In this document: positions 35,763 through 43,631 of the stretch, in pieces
Layout: each line of letters opens with the position of its first letter
Numbering within the stretch: position 1 is the stretch's first letter
NCBI RefSeq assembly: GCF_901538265.1
Contig: NZ_LR593886.1
Span: forward strand, 2,232,001 to 2,296,000
From: Gemmata massiliana
GTDB lineage: Bacteria > Planctomycetota > Planctomycetia > Gemmatales > Gemmataceae
DNA: 64,000 nt
Reading direction: 5' to 3'
Made by a program: the position numbers and the translations under genes
Notes under the pieces: model-generated
Database searches by the model: none
What the model saw: only the letters and a program-made list of their open reading frames with translations
What the model was told of the DNA's origin: nothing

Positions 35763-36389
35763 ATGACCACTACGATTCTGGCTGTAATCGCCCTATCCGG
35801 TTCGCTGGTCCCCGCGGCTAAGCCCGAGTTCCAGGCCCAAACCGATTACAGTCAGGCTCTGCGGCAGGCTGCCGCCGAAGGGAAGCCGATGGCGGTGCTG
35901 ATCGGGAACGGCAATGCGTTCGCCAAAGTGATGGGCGATGCGGCTCTCCCCGAAGCGACCGCGAAGCTCCTTCGCGATAAGTTCGTCTGCGTGACCGTGG
36001 ACGTGAGCACTGCGGCTGGCAAGGAATTGGCCGGTCAGTTCCAACTCACCGACGGGCTGGTCATCAGCAGCGCCGGTGGGACGCACCAGGCGCTGCGGCA
36101 GTCGGGTTCGATCAGCACGAGCGACCTGACGAAGCACACCGCGACCTTCGCGAACGCGACCGGCACCCCGGCCACGACCGTGACGGTCGGCGCGCCGTAC
36201 ACGGTTTACCCGGCCGGCTACTCTCCGGTGTACCGCGGGACCGTCATTCAGGGCGGGTGCTCGGGCGGGAGCTGCGGGACGGTTATTCAGGGCTGCTCCG
36301 GTGGGAGCTGCGGGACGGTTATTCAGGGCGGATACTCGTTCCCGTCGATCGGTAGCTGCCCGAACGGGCGCTGCCCGACCCCGCGCTAA
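35763..36389 (+). CDS. Small exported thioredoxin-fold-like protein with C-terminal GTVIQG repeats (208 aa)
   Basis: AGGAGG at 35748-35753 supports the ATG at 35763. A short signal-like N-terminus (MTTTILAVIALSGSLVPAAKP) is followed by a thioredoxin-like region (YSQALRQAAAEGKPMAVLIGNG, LLRDKFVCVTVDVSTAAGKELAGQFQLTDGLVISSAGG) that lacks a CxxC active site. The C-terminus has three repeats of GTVIQG, the first two followed by CSGGSC, and ends in GSCPNGRCPTPR, so it is cysteine- and glycine-rich and may be cross-linked or metal-binding. Function is unknown. Confidence 0.75.
   Translation: MTTTILAVIALSGSLVPAAKPEFQAQTDYSQALRQAAAEGKPMAVLIGNGNAFAKVMGDAALPEATAKLLRDKFVCVTVDVSTAAGKELAGQFQLTDGLVISSAGGTHQALRQSGSISTSDLTKHTATFANATGTPATTVTVGAPYTVYPAGYSPVYRGTVIQGGCSGGSCGTVIQGCSGGSCGTVIQGGYSFPSIGSCPNGRCPTPR
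36237..36341 (+). repeat. Three tandem coding repeats (GTVIQG units)
   Basis: Near-identical DNA units begin at about 36237, 36276 and 36312, each starting GGGAC-GT-ATTCAGGGC. They encode the Cys/Gly repeats of the preceding gene; the second unit is one codon shorter than the first. Confidence 0.8.
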
Positions 36390-36411
36390 TCGTTGACGTG
36401 TGATGCAAAAA

Positions 36412-36446
36412 GACACGGCCGGTGGTCTCCGACCACCGGCCGTGTC
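36412..36446 (-). terminator. Rho-independent terminator
   Basis: GACACGGCCGGTGGTC (36412-36427) pairs perfectly with its complement at 36431-36446 around a 3-base loop. On the minus strand it is followed by TTTTT, so it ends the lipoprotein gene at 36471; it also lies just after the plus-strand gene. Confidence 0.8.
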
Positions 36447-36470
36447 GTAGGGTCACCCTCCCGGGTGATC

Positions 36471-36866
36471 TCACTTGTTCGAGCCGTTCTTCACCGGCGT
36501 GCCGGACATCGTTGGGAGCGGGAGTATCGCGTCGTTGCCCGGGGCCGGAATTGGGGTCGCCGGCGCGGGAATGAGGCCATTTTCCAAGGGCATATGTAGT
36601 TCGTTCGGGCGCGAGCCACCGGGTACGACCGAGGGGAACGCCCCTCCAGGAACCACGTTGGCGGGCGTTCCAGGGGGGCAGGGGACCGGCTGGCCGGTTG
36701 CCATGTCGAAGCACCCACTGTTACGGCCGACCGTTTGCCCCGGGGCCGCGGACCGCGAGTGTGACGTGAACCACCCCGGACGCCAGTCGCTGCAATTCGA
36801 CCGACAGCCCGTTTGAGCCGCAACGAGGACCGCTGCAGCGGCGATCAGAACCGACCGGCGGAGCAT
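36471..36866 (-). CDS. Proline-rich lipoprotein (131 aa)
   Basis: The start at 36866 has AAAGGG seven bases upstream and gives a lipoprotein signal (MLRRSVLIAAAAVLVAAQTGC). The mature part is Pro/Gly-rich with no named domain: NCSDWRPGWFTSH, QTVGRNSGCFDMATGQPVPCPPG, and repeats of VVPGG and PAPA/PAPG. Two further cysteines could form a disulfide. Planctomycetes encode many short lipoproteins of this kind, and no function is assigned. Confidence 0.75.
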   Translation of the reverse strand: MLRRSVLIAAAAVLVAAQTGCRSNCSDWRPGWFTSHSRSAAPGQTVGRNSGCFDMATGQPVPCPPGTPANVVPGGAFPSVVPGGSRPNELHMPLENGLIPAPATPIPAPGNDAILPLPTMSGTPVKNGSNK

Positions 36867-37166
36867 CGTAGAACCCTTTCGCGTGGTTGCAGCCACCTGC
36901 CGCCCGTCTCCTCCATCCCCCAACTTCACTAATTTTGCTCTGAGCCCCAATTTCCGCAACAGTCCGCGCGCAACAAATGCGCAGCGCGCAAGAACCGCGC
37001 CGGGCATATGCAGTGCAACTTGTTCGGACGAGCTAATCGACACAATAAGTGCAACAGGAAAGGTTCAGCCACTTTAACTGACGTGGAAACAGCTTCTGGC
37101 ATCGCGGGTGGAAATGAAAACGCCTCCGGGTACTTCCCCGGAGGCGTTGGTGTGCGGTGGAACCGC
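36867..37166. other. Intergenic region between a lipoprotein gene and the S41 protease gene
   Basis: About 300 bases without a supported gene. It contains the terminator of the protease gene at 37119-37148 and otherwise plain sequence that must hold the promoter of the lipoprotein gene. Confidence 0.5.
37119..37148 (-). terminator. Rho-independent terminator of the S41 protease gene
   Basis: AACGCCTCCGGG (37119-37130) pairs with CCCGGAGGCGTT (37137-37148) around a 6-base loop; on the minus strand the stem continues into TTTTC. It lies 19 bases after the stop codon. Confidence 0.75.
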
Positions 37167-39779
37167 TTACTTCTTGTCCTTGATCAGCCCGCGGAGGTGC
37201 TCCAGAGCCTTGGACAGTTGCTTGTCCTTTGCGGGGTCAACGACCGGGGGCTTCTTGCCTGCGGGCGGGATGATTTCGAGGTCGCGACTGTACTCGAACC
37301 AGTCGGTGAGTTCCTCGCGGGTCATCTTGATCTCGAATCCGGCGTCGGGCTTCACGCCCCACTCGTCCTTCGTCTTCAGTTCCGTGGATTGCTCCATCGC
37401 GACCTTGTCGATGTTCCGGCCGCTCGGCGGGTAGTACCGGGCCACGGTGTACTTGATGCGCCCGTCGGTCGGGTCGTAAGGCTCGACGTGCTGGACGCTA
37501 CCCTTGCCGTAAGTTCTTTCGCCGATGATAGTTGCGCGACTGTGATCCTGGAGGCACGCGGCGAGGATTTCGCTGGCACTCGCGCTGTTGCCGTTGATGA
37601 GCACCGCGATCGGGAAGCTCTTATCGCCGGCTGCGCGGCCGGAGTAAGTGAAGGTCGCGCCCGCGCCGCCGCGTTCCTTCGTGGTCACGATCGCTTCGCG
37701 CCCCACAAACAGTTCGCAGATGTCGATAACGCCCTTCAGCGACCCGCCCGGGTTGTTGCGCACGTCGATGACGAGGCCGTTCAGCCCGGCCCGCTTCATG
37801 CTCGCGAGCGCCCGCTTGATGTCGGCCGTCGTCCCCATGTCGTCCGAGATGGAGATGAACTGGCTCAAGTGCAGGTAGCCGATCTTGCTCTTCTCGTCGA
37901 TGTAGTACGACCAGTCGTTCTTGTCGTCGCGCTTCACACCATGAACGGTTTCCACCATCACGTAGTTGCGGGTGAGGCGGAAGACCTTCGGTTCCTTTTC
38001 GCCCTCGCGCTGGATCACGAGCGCGACCGGGGTGTCCGGCTTACCGGTGATGAGGTTCACCGCGTCGTCGGTCTTCAGACCCTTGGTGCTGTGGACCTTC
38101 TTGGCGTCGTCCGGCAGCGCCTTACCCTGTTTGTCCACTTCCAGGCGAATTTCAGTGATGAGGTCGCCGGCCTGGATACCCGCCCGGAACGCCGGGCTAC
38201 CCTTGATCGGCGTCACGACGAGCAAGCCGTCGCGAACCGCTTCGCGGCGGATGATGATGCCCACGCCGGGGAACCGGCCGAACAGTTGGCCCTGCGTGCG
38301 GAGCCATTCTTCCTTGGTGAAGTAGCCGGCGTAGGGATCGTGGAGCGAGCCGATGAGGGCTCGGATGGTCACGTCGGCGGCCTTTTCGCCGTCGAGGTCT
38401 TCGCGCTTGCCGAGCCGCAGGCGGGCCTCTGCGAGCAGTTCCCGACCGCGCTCGTCGCTGATCTCTTGGGGAGCCTTGATCGCGGCAGCGATATCGGCCG
38501 GGATCGCTTCATCGGCCTCGGTGAACACGCCGCGGATCGCCAGAGCGGTCAGTTCGCCGCGCGACAGCGGCTTGATGTACTCGGCCGACAGTTTGGAGAT
38601 CGCCGGGGCCACCTTCTTGGCGTACTCGGCCGCGTCTTCGGTCGGCAGCTTCAGCGATTCGAGGAGCTTCTTGCGCGCGCCTTCGAGGTCGGCCACGGTG
38701 CCGCCGTCCGCGAGCTTCTGATATGCTTTGCGGAGTTCCTGCGACCACTTCAGTTTCGGCATCTGGAACAGGAGGTTAACCGCTTCCTTCGAGAGGTCCG
38801 GTGTGAGTTTGCTGTCCTTGGTGAGCGTCTCAACGGTTTCGATCCGCTTCTTGACGGACGCGGTTTCGGCCGGGTTGCGGGTCAGCCAGAACTTGCTCGC
38901 GCCCCGACCAACGAAGACCGGTTCGAGTTCCTTTTCCTTGTCGGTCTTGCCCGTCGCGCGGGCGGCGGCGGGGATCTCTTTTTCCAGGTACTTGAGCAGT
39001 TCGCGCGTGGTGACGATCCCGTCCGACTCGTAGCCCTCGTTGTACGGGGCCTGGTCCGCCTTCCCGCCGAGGCCGGCGGAGAGCACCGAGTAGAACAGCC
39101 CGTGGTCGCCCTGCGTGAGCGCGTCCTGGAACGGCGGGTTGCCGAGGATCATCACGCGGTTGGGCGGGAGCATGTTGTCGTCTTTTTCGTCACCGAAGAC
39201 GAGTTTCATGATCTCGCCCCAACTCGGCTCGACGATCTTCTCGGTCCCCGCGTCGATCCCGCCCCGGTACTGAATGTCCATCATCAGGAGCAGGTTCTGG
39301 TTCTTCAGCTTCTTGAACGCCGGTTCCAGGTCGGTGATCTGGAGGGCGGTCTTGGCCCGCTCCTTCACCGTGCTGTCCGAGGTGAAAATGCACGGCTTGT
39401 CGCCGGCAGAGGTGCCGCGCCCGAAGAACGCGAGGACCACCGTGTCTTCCGGCCCGGTGGAGCCCACAGCCGTTTCAACGGCCTTCACGACCGCTTCGCG
39501 GGTGGCGTCCTTCGAGAGGAGCAGTTTGGCGCGGTCGGCCGACACGCCGAGGTACTTCTTGTCGGTGAGCATCGCGTGGAGGGCCTTGGCGTCCGCGTCG
39601 GCCGTCGGGCGCGGGCTGATGGCCTTGTCCTTGAACTCCCCGACGCCGACTATGACGACGTAGGGGCCTTGCGCCTTGGCTGCGCCCTCGCGCCCCTCGG
39701 CGGCCGAAGCCCGGGGCTGCGGGCCGACCGCCAGCGCTACCGCGGCGATCGCGCCCAGAATCCACACGCGCGCGTTCAT
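37167..39779 (-). CDS. Exported pseudo-caspase / PDZ / S41 C-terminal-processing protease fusion (870 aa)
   Basis: The start at 39779 (AGGAG upstream) gives a signal peptide. Residues 38-310 form a caspase-like (C14) domain: YVVIVGVGEFKD, ADADAKALHAML, VVLAFFGRGTS and LLLMMDIQYRGG. The usual catalytic His-Gly reads Arg-Gly here and the usual Asp-x-Cys reads Asp-Ile-Gln, so it looks inactive. A helical linker is followed by a PDZ domain (VVTPIKGSPAFRAGIQAGDLITEI) and the S41 core (LVIDVRNNPGGSL, NGNSASASEILAACLQD, GERTYGKGSVQ) with predicted Ser734 and Lys759. Tail-specific proteases of this kind cut exported proteins at their C-termini; the N-terminal domain may bind substrate or regulate. 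Confidence 0.88.
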   Translation of the reverse strand: MNARVWILGAIAAVALAVGPQPRASAAEGREGAAKAQGPYVVIVGVGEFKDKAISPRPTADADAKALHAMLTDKKYLGVSADRAKLLLSKDATREAVVKAVETAVGSTGPEDTVVLAFFGRGTSAGDKPCIFTSDSTVKERAKTALQITDLEPAFKKLKNQNLLLMMDIQYRGGIDAGTEKIVEPSWGEIMKLVFGDEKDDNMLPPNRVMILGNPPFQDALTQGDHGLFYSVLSAGLGGKADQAPYNEGYESDGIVTTRELLKYLEKEIPAAARATGKTDKEKELEPVFVGRGASKFWLTRNPAETASVKKRIETVETLTKDSKLTPDLSKEAVNLLFQMPKLKWSQELRKAYQKLADGGTVADLEGARKKLLESLKLPTEDAAEYAKKVAPAISKLSAEYIKPLSRGELTALAIRGVFTEADEAIPADIAAAIKAPQEISDERGRELLAEARLRLGKREDLDGEKAADVTIRALIGSLHDPYAGYFTKEEWLRTQGQLFGRFPGVGIIIRREAVRDGLLVVTPIKGSPAFRAGIQAGDLITEIRLEVDKQGKALPDDAKKVHSTKGLKTDDAVNLITGKPDTPVALVIQREGEKEPKVFRLTRNYVMVETVHGVKRDDKNDWSYYIDEKSKIGYLHLSQFISISDDMGTTADIKRALASMKRAGLNGLVIDVRNNPGGSLKGVIDICELFVGREAIVTTKERGGAGATFTYSGRAAGDKSFPIAVLINGNSASASEILAACLQDHSRATIIGERTYGKGSVQHVEPYDPTDGRIKYTVARYYPPSGRNIDKVAMEQSTELKTKDEWGVKPDAGFEIKMTREELTDWFEYSRDLEIIPPAGKKPPVVDPAKDKQLSKALEHLRGLIKDKK

Positions 39780-40284
39780 CAAGATATCCTCTCCTGTGGG
39801 TCCGGCACGGCCGGTCACTATTCGGGCCATTGTCACCATTGAGCGGAACCCGTCAATCGCATTTACGCGGTGGTTACGCCGCGGTAATGAGCCTGTTCAA
39901 TGATCCGGAATACAAGCGATTTCCGATGTTCATACTGCTGAAACGGTGCTTTTGGTGTGCATCTCCGGAGCAACTTTCGGGCCGCCTTAGTTCATGCGGC
40001 ACGCGGGTCTGCACCCGAAGATTCAGACGACGGTCGGACTTGTTTTGGAATAGCCCGAGGCTAACATTTGCTAACGTTTTGGGCACGGCTCATAGCTGGT
40101 CGGGCGCCGCAAATACAGATTGTGTAAGTGGTTGCGAAAATTGATGTTTGTTAACAAAGGTGCTCGGTATTAGTTCGGGTTGGCTCTGTTCCTGGGACCG
40201 CGGGCATCTTGCCCGCTCTTTTGGCTGTGGCAATCAAGAGCGGGCAAGATGCCCGCGGTCCCAGGGTAACAGAGATACGACGCT
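39780..40284. other. Intergenic region with a long inverted repeat
   Basis: This 505-base gap lies upstream of the protease gene and downstream of the aminotransferase gene. It holds a tandem 10-base repeat (GCTAACATTT and GCTAACGTTT at 40060-40079) and the long hairpin at 40184-40274. No coding frame is convincing. Confidence 0.5.
40184..40274. repeat. Long inverted repeat (family C) after the aminotransferase gene
   Basis: The arms 40184-40220 and 40236-40274 are inverted copies apart from two extra bases, around a 15-base centre, and contain GGGCATCTTGCCCGCTCTT or its complement. It starts 11 bases after the stop of the minus-strand aminotransferase, so it can also serve as terminator. 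Its translation gives the SGQDARGP string familiar from many planctomycete hypothetical proteins. Confidence 0.85.
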
Positions 40285-41421
40285 TCACTTCTTCTTTGCC
40301 AACGTGCGAAGGATCTCGATGCCGCGGGTGAGCGTTTCATCGGTGGCGGCGTAAGACACGCGGAAGTGCGTGTCACGCCCGCTGAACACGCTGCCCGGGA
40401 TGATGAGCAGGTTGTGTTTGACGGCTTCCGTGACGAACTCGGTCGCGGTCCCCCACGGTGCTTTCGGGTACAGGTAGAACGCCCCGCCGGGCACCACGAA
40501 CTCGAAGACCCCCTTCAGCCCCTCGACCAGCAGGTCGCGCTTGCGGTTGTAGTCCGCAACGATCCCGGACACGTCAAAATCGAGCGCGGCAATGCCGCCC
40601 CATTGTACGATGCTCGGAGCGCAAACGAATGTACATTGTTGCAGTTTCGCCATTTCCTGAATCAATCGCTTCGGGCCGTGTGCCCAGCCCAGGCGCCAGC
40701 CGGTGATGCCGTAGGTCTTCCCGAAGCCCTCGATCACGAGCACGTTCGGGTCGTAAGACGCGGGCGATTGGGGGGCGCCGTCGTAGTGAAATCCGCGGTA
40801 AATCTCGTCGCTGATGAGAAGGATACCGCGGTCGCGTGCGAGTTCGGCGAGTGCCTTTTGAGTGGCCGCGTCGAGCACCGCGCCGGTGGGGTTCGACGGC
40901 GACGAGAGCACGATGGCTTTCGTCCGCGGGGTGATCGCGGCGGCTACTTTGTCAACATCGAGTCGGAAATCCGGGTAAGTGTCCACCGTGACGAGCTTCC
41001 CGCCTGCAAGCGCGACCACGTTCGGGTACGCGACGAAGTACGGGTCCGCGGTGATGACCTCGTCGCCGGGGTTCACGACCGCGAGCAGCGCGAGTACCAG
41101 TCCGCCACTGGTCCCGCTCGTGACCAGGACGTCGCGCTCGCCGCCCGGAGGTACTTGTGCGGGTGCGGGGAAGCGGGCCTGCGCGTCCGCGAGTAGCCGC
41201 GAGCACAGTTCCGGGATGCCCTGCGTGACGGTGTACCCGTTCCGGTTCCCGTCGATGGCCGCCTTCGCCGCGTTCTTGATGGCTTCGGGCACGTCGAAGT
41301 GTGGTTGCCCGATACTGAGGTTAACCGGGTCTTTCAGCGACCGGGACAACTCGAACACCTTCCGCACGCCGGACACTTCGACCGCTCGCGTGCGGTCCGC
41401 TAGCAACGATTCGGGAAACAC
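40285..41421 (-). CDS. Class I/II PLP-dependent aminotransferase, aspartate-aminotransferase-like (378 aa)
   Basis: Landmarks of fold-type I aminotransferases are in order: LSIGQPHFDVPEAIKNAA, GYTVTQGIPELCSRL, LVTSGTSGGLVLALLAVVNPGDEVITADPYFVAY, LSSPSNPTGAVLD, LISDEIYRGFHYDG, and VIEGFGKTYGITGWRLGWA with the PLP-binding Lys. The final Arg for the substrate carboxylate lies in THFRVSYA. It probably moves amino groups between aspartate, alanine or aromatic amino acids and 2-oxoglutarate; specificity cannot be read. No biosynthetic neighbour narrows it. Confidence 0.92.
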   Translation of the reverse strand: MFPESLLADRTRAVEVSGVRKVFELSRSLKDPVNLSIGQPHFDVPEAIKNAAKAAIDGNRNGYTVTQGIPELCSRLLADAQARFPAPAQVPPGGERDVLVTSGTSGGLVLALLAVVNPGDEVITADPYFVAYPNVVALAGGKLVTVDTYPDFRLDVDKVAAAITPRTKAIVLSSPSNPTGAVLDAATQKALAELARDRGILLISDEIYRGFHYDGAPQSPASYDPNVLVIEGFGKTYGITGWRLGWAHGPKRLIQEMAKLQQCTFVCAPSIVQWGGIAALDFDVSGIVADYNRKRDLLVEGLKGVFEFVVPGGAFYLYPKAPWGTATEFVTEAVKHNLLIIPGSVFSGRDTHFRVSYAATDETLTRGIEILRTLAKKK

Positions 41422-41742
41422 GGCGACTCCTGGCGAACGGCCGGTGTGAGCCGGCCGGTGAGAACGATTTGAGGTGCGTGCCGGTTACGTGCCGGCGCTG
41501 TTTCTAGTTTATGAACCACTCTCGCCGCCCGGCGCTCCGTTGAAGTCAACCGATACGACTGGCGCTTTCGTCGAGTGCGATTCGGTGGTCTTGAGGCTTG
41601 GGATTCCGGTTGGATCGTTTCAGTGGGCCGATTTTGTCACATACTTTTCGACAGCAGCCGACAAGTACGAATCGAGACTGCCGTTCTTCGGCGTGTGCAG
41701 CTCGTTGGACTCAACCTCCGTTCCCGGTGAAGAGGACACGCA
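41422..41742. other. Intergenic region with a GC hairpin
   Basis: About 320 bases upstream of two divergent genes. It contains the hairpin repeat at 41438-41457. An open frame covering part of it runs into the next start codon and has no coding character. Confidence 0.5.
41438..41457. repeat. Hairpin repeat, family B copy 1
   Basis: CGGCCGG pairs with CCGGCCG around a TGTGAG loop. An inverted copy with the complementary loop (CTCACA) is at 42134-42153, so the two bracket the small gene at 41743-42096. Confidence 0.7.
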
Positions 41743-42096
41743 ATGAAGCAATTGATGTTTGCTGTGGCACTGCTCGCCTCGCTACCCAGCGTCGGAACTG
41801 CGGGCGATATTGTGATTCCGGAAGACAAAACTCCCTTCGGTATCAATTTGGGCGATGTTGTTCGCATTCCGGTTAAGGCCGTCGCTGGTACGCAAGTCAA
41901 GGCCCGCGTATCGTCCTCGTCGCAAGTGGCCGTTCAGACCATTACCAATCGAGTGAAAGGGAAGGAAGCTCCCGGTACGGGCAATCACGAGGTCGAGGTG
42001 AAGCCGAAGGGGAAGGGGCAGATCAAGTTGTACGTCACCATTTCGCCGCCGAACGGGAAGGAAACGACGGACCTGTACGAGTTCGAGGTCAAGTAA
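41743..42096 (+). CDS. Small secreted protein of unknown function (117 aa)
   Basis: GAAGAGG lies about nine bases before the ATG. A signal peptide (MKQLMFAVALLASLPSVGTAG) is followed by a single beta-sandwich-like domain (DIVIPEDKTPFGINLGDVVRIPVKAVAGTQVKARV, then GQIKLYVTISPPNGKETTDLYEFEVK). It resembles a bare immunoglobulin-like fold with no catalytic residues, and I do not recognise the family. It is transcribed alone. Confidence 0.75.
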   Translation: MKQLMFAVALLASLPSVGTAGDIVIPEDKTPFGINLGDVVRIPVKAVAGTQVKARVSSSSQVAVQTITNRVKGKEAPGTGNHEVEVKPKGKGQIKLYVTISPPNGKETTDLYEFEVK

Positions 42097-42133
42097 TCCG
42101 TTCGCACTGACAACATCGACGCCCTCAACCAAG

Positions 42134-42153
42134 CAGCCGGCTCACACCGGCTG
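42134..42153. repeat. Hairpin repeat, family B copy 2
   Basis: CAGCCGG pairs with CCGGCTG around CTCACA. It lies between the convergent small secreted gene and the DUF3754 gene and may end transcription of both. Confidence 0.7.
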
Positions 42154-42160
42154 TTTGCCA

Positions 42161-43393
42161 TCACTCGCCCGGCAAGAGGTGAGGAGGGCCGTTGCGGGCG
42201 TAGCCGTCCCAGATCGCGTTGAGCTTTGATTGGGCCTCGTGGATGGGAACCGCGCGGTAGCGGTGGTTGTGCTTTTGGACCAGCCCGCCGCGGATCAGCT
42301 TCGTGAGTGCGTCGATGATCTCGAAGTTCACATGAGCCGGGAGCCGGTTCTTCAGATCCTGCTCGATGTAGAAGTCCAGTTGCTCGGTGGTCCAACCCTC
42401 GTCGCCGCCGTACCGCCACAGGTAGAAGTACGCGAGCAGCGCCTCGCGGATCTCCTGTTCTTCGGCCTCATCGAGCAGCCGGAACATCACGCCGCTGTTG
42501 TTGTCGAGGTTCTGGTAGTACAGGCTTTGAGTGAGCTGGTGCGTGTACGTCTGGCGCGACGACTGGAAGCTGTACCACGTCTTGTACCCGTAACCGCCAA
42601 TAAGTGCGATCGGGGTCCAGAGAGCGAACAGGGTACTCGTCGCGAATCCGCCCAGGAGCGATAAGAGCGGGAACGTACTCAACTTCCAGACGACGTAAGC
42701 GGCCGAACTGGTGAGCGAGCCGCCGAGCTTCAGTCGGTCGAGTTTCAGCATCCGGATCCGCCCGCCGGGGAGCAGCATCTCGATGTCGATCTGTGGCATG
42801 TCTTTGAACAGCTTCAGGAAGACGCTTTTGGTGTCCGCGTCGTCGCCCAATCGTTTGTGTGCGCGCTGTTTGAAGATGACCGCGACGCGCGCGAACGTGG
42901 GGAGTTCGATCGCATACTTGCGCCAGAACCGGAGCAGCCCGCGCCGGGTTCGCTTGCCGTAACCCCTGCCGCGGTAGAACACTTCGACCTTCTCGAAGGC
43001 GTCCCAGGTCACGTCCATGTCCACGCCCCAGGCGCTCGCGCCGCGGGTGATCTGCTCCATTTCGTCGCGCGTGACCCGGCGATAGTTGGCGCGCCCCATC
43101 AGGTGGATGAAGGTGTCGAACAGCCGGTCGAGCGCCGCGGCGCGCTTCTCGCCGGTCGGCGGGTCGAGCGGTTTCGGGTCGGCGTCCGGGTCGAACGCGG
43201 CGTAGGCGTCCTTGAGTTGGCGGATCTCGGTTTGGTAAATGGTGTGAACGTGGGACGCGACCGTGCTCGCGAACCGGCGGAACGCGGCCTGTTCTTCGGC
43301 GGTGAGCACCTGATTGTGGAGCGGCCCCGATTCCGCGCACAAGAAGCCGATCAGGTCGGCCACGCGGACCGGGATGTAGTGCTCACGGAGCAT
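42161..43393 (-). CDS. DUF3754-family membrane protein (410 aa)
   Basis: The start at 43393 reads [19 protein letters not shown]. Landmarks of DUF3754 are the middle segment [63 protein letters not shown], two membrane helices ([20 protein letters not shown] and [19 protein letters not shown]), and [31 protein letters not shown]. The family includes eukaryotic TMEM143 but has no proven function. An open frame upstream of 43393 runs through a pyrimidine tract and looks non-coding. Confidence 0.85.
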   Translation of the reverse strand: MLREHYIPVRVADLIGFLCAESGPLHNQVLTAEEQAAFRRFASTVASHVHTIYQTEIRQLKDAYAAFDPDADPKPLDPPTGEKRAAALDRLFDTFIHLMGRANYRRVTRDEMEQITRGASAWGVDMDVTWDAFEKVEVFYRGRGYGKRTRRGLLRFWRKYAIELPTFARVAVIFKQRAHKRLGDDADTKSVFLKLFKDMPQIDIEMLLPGGRIRMLKLDRLKLGGSLTSSAAYVVWKLSTFPLLSLLGGFATSTLFALWTPIALIGGYGYKTWYSFQSSRQTYTHQLTQSLYYQNLDNNSGVMFRLLDEAEEQEIREALLAYFYLWRYGGDEGWTTEQLDFYIEQDLKNRLPAHVNFEIIDALTKLIRGGLVQKHNHRYRAVPIHEAQSKLNAIWDGYARNGPPHLLPGE

Positions 43394-43440
43394 GGAACTG
43401 TGGAAGGAAAAAGGAGAAAGGTAAAAGGAAAACGGGGAAG
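43394..43440. repeat. Polypyrimidine tract just upstream of the DUF3754 start
   Basis: Read on the minus strand it is almost only C and T, in imperfect CCTTTT/CCTTTC units, and ends at the start codon without a Shine-Dalgarno sequence. Similar low-complexity tracts occur elsewhere as dispersed repeats. Confidence 0.55.
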
Positions 43441-43561
43441 GAATTGCAAGAAGTATACCAGCCGCCGGCCCCGTTCTCCCATTCGTCAGCGGAGCGGTCG
43501 CGTTTCTACCGAATTTCTGTTTTCTTTGTCCTTTTAGTAACGAGCAGAACGCACAAACGAA

Positions 43562-43612
43562 AACACAGGGCAGAAGCCCTGTGTTACGAACGTCGTCCCA
43601 GAAGGGGCGACG
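43562..43612. repeat. Paired hairpins (family D) after the MFS gene
   Basis: Two adjacent hairpins, ACACAGGGC-AGAA-GCCCTGTGT and CGTCGTCCC-AGAAG-GGGCGACG, share AGAA-type loops. They lie some 20-70 bases after the MFS stop codon on its strand. Confidence 0.65.
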
Positions 43613-43631
43613 ACCAAAATCGTCGATGCTC

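Noticed and set aside
37008..39842. A 944-codon open frame on the plus strand over the S41 protease gene
   Set aside because: It is the antisense shadow of a well-supported protease; its translation is rich in Arg/Val/Glu with no domain, as expected for GC-rich antisense frames.
41474..41746. Open frame of 90 codons before the small secreted gene
   Set aside because: It overlaps the next gene's start codon and has no domain or ribosome site.
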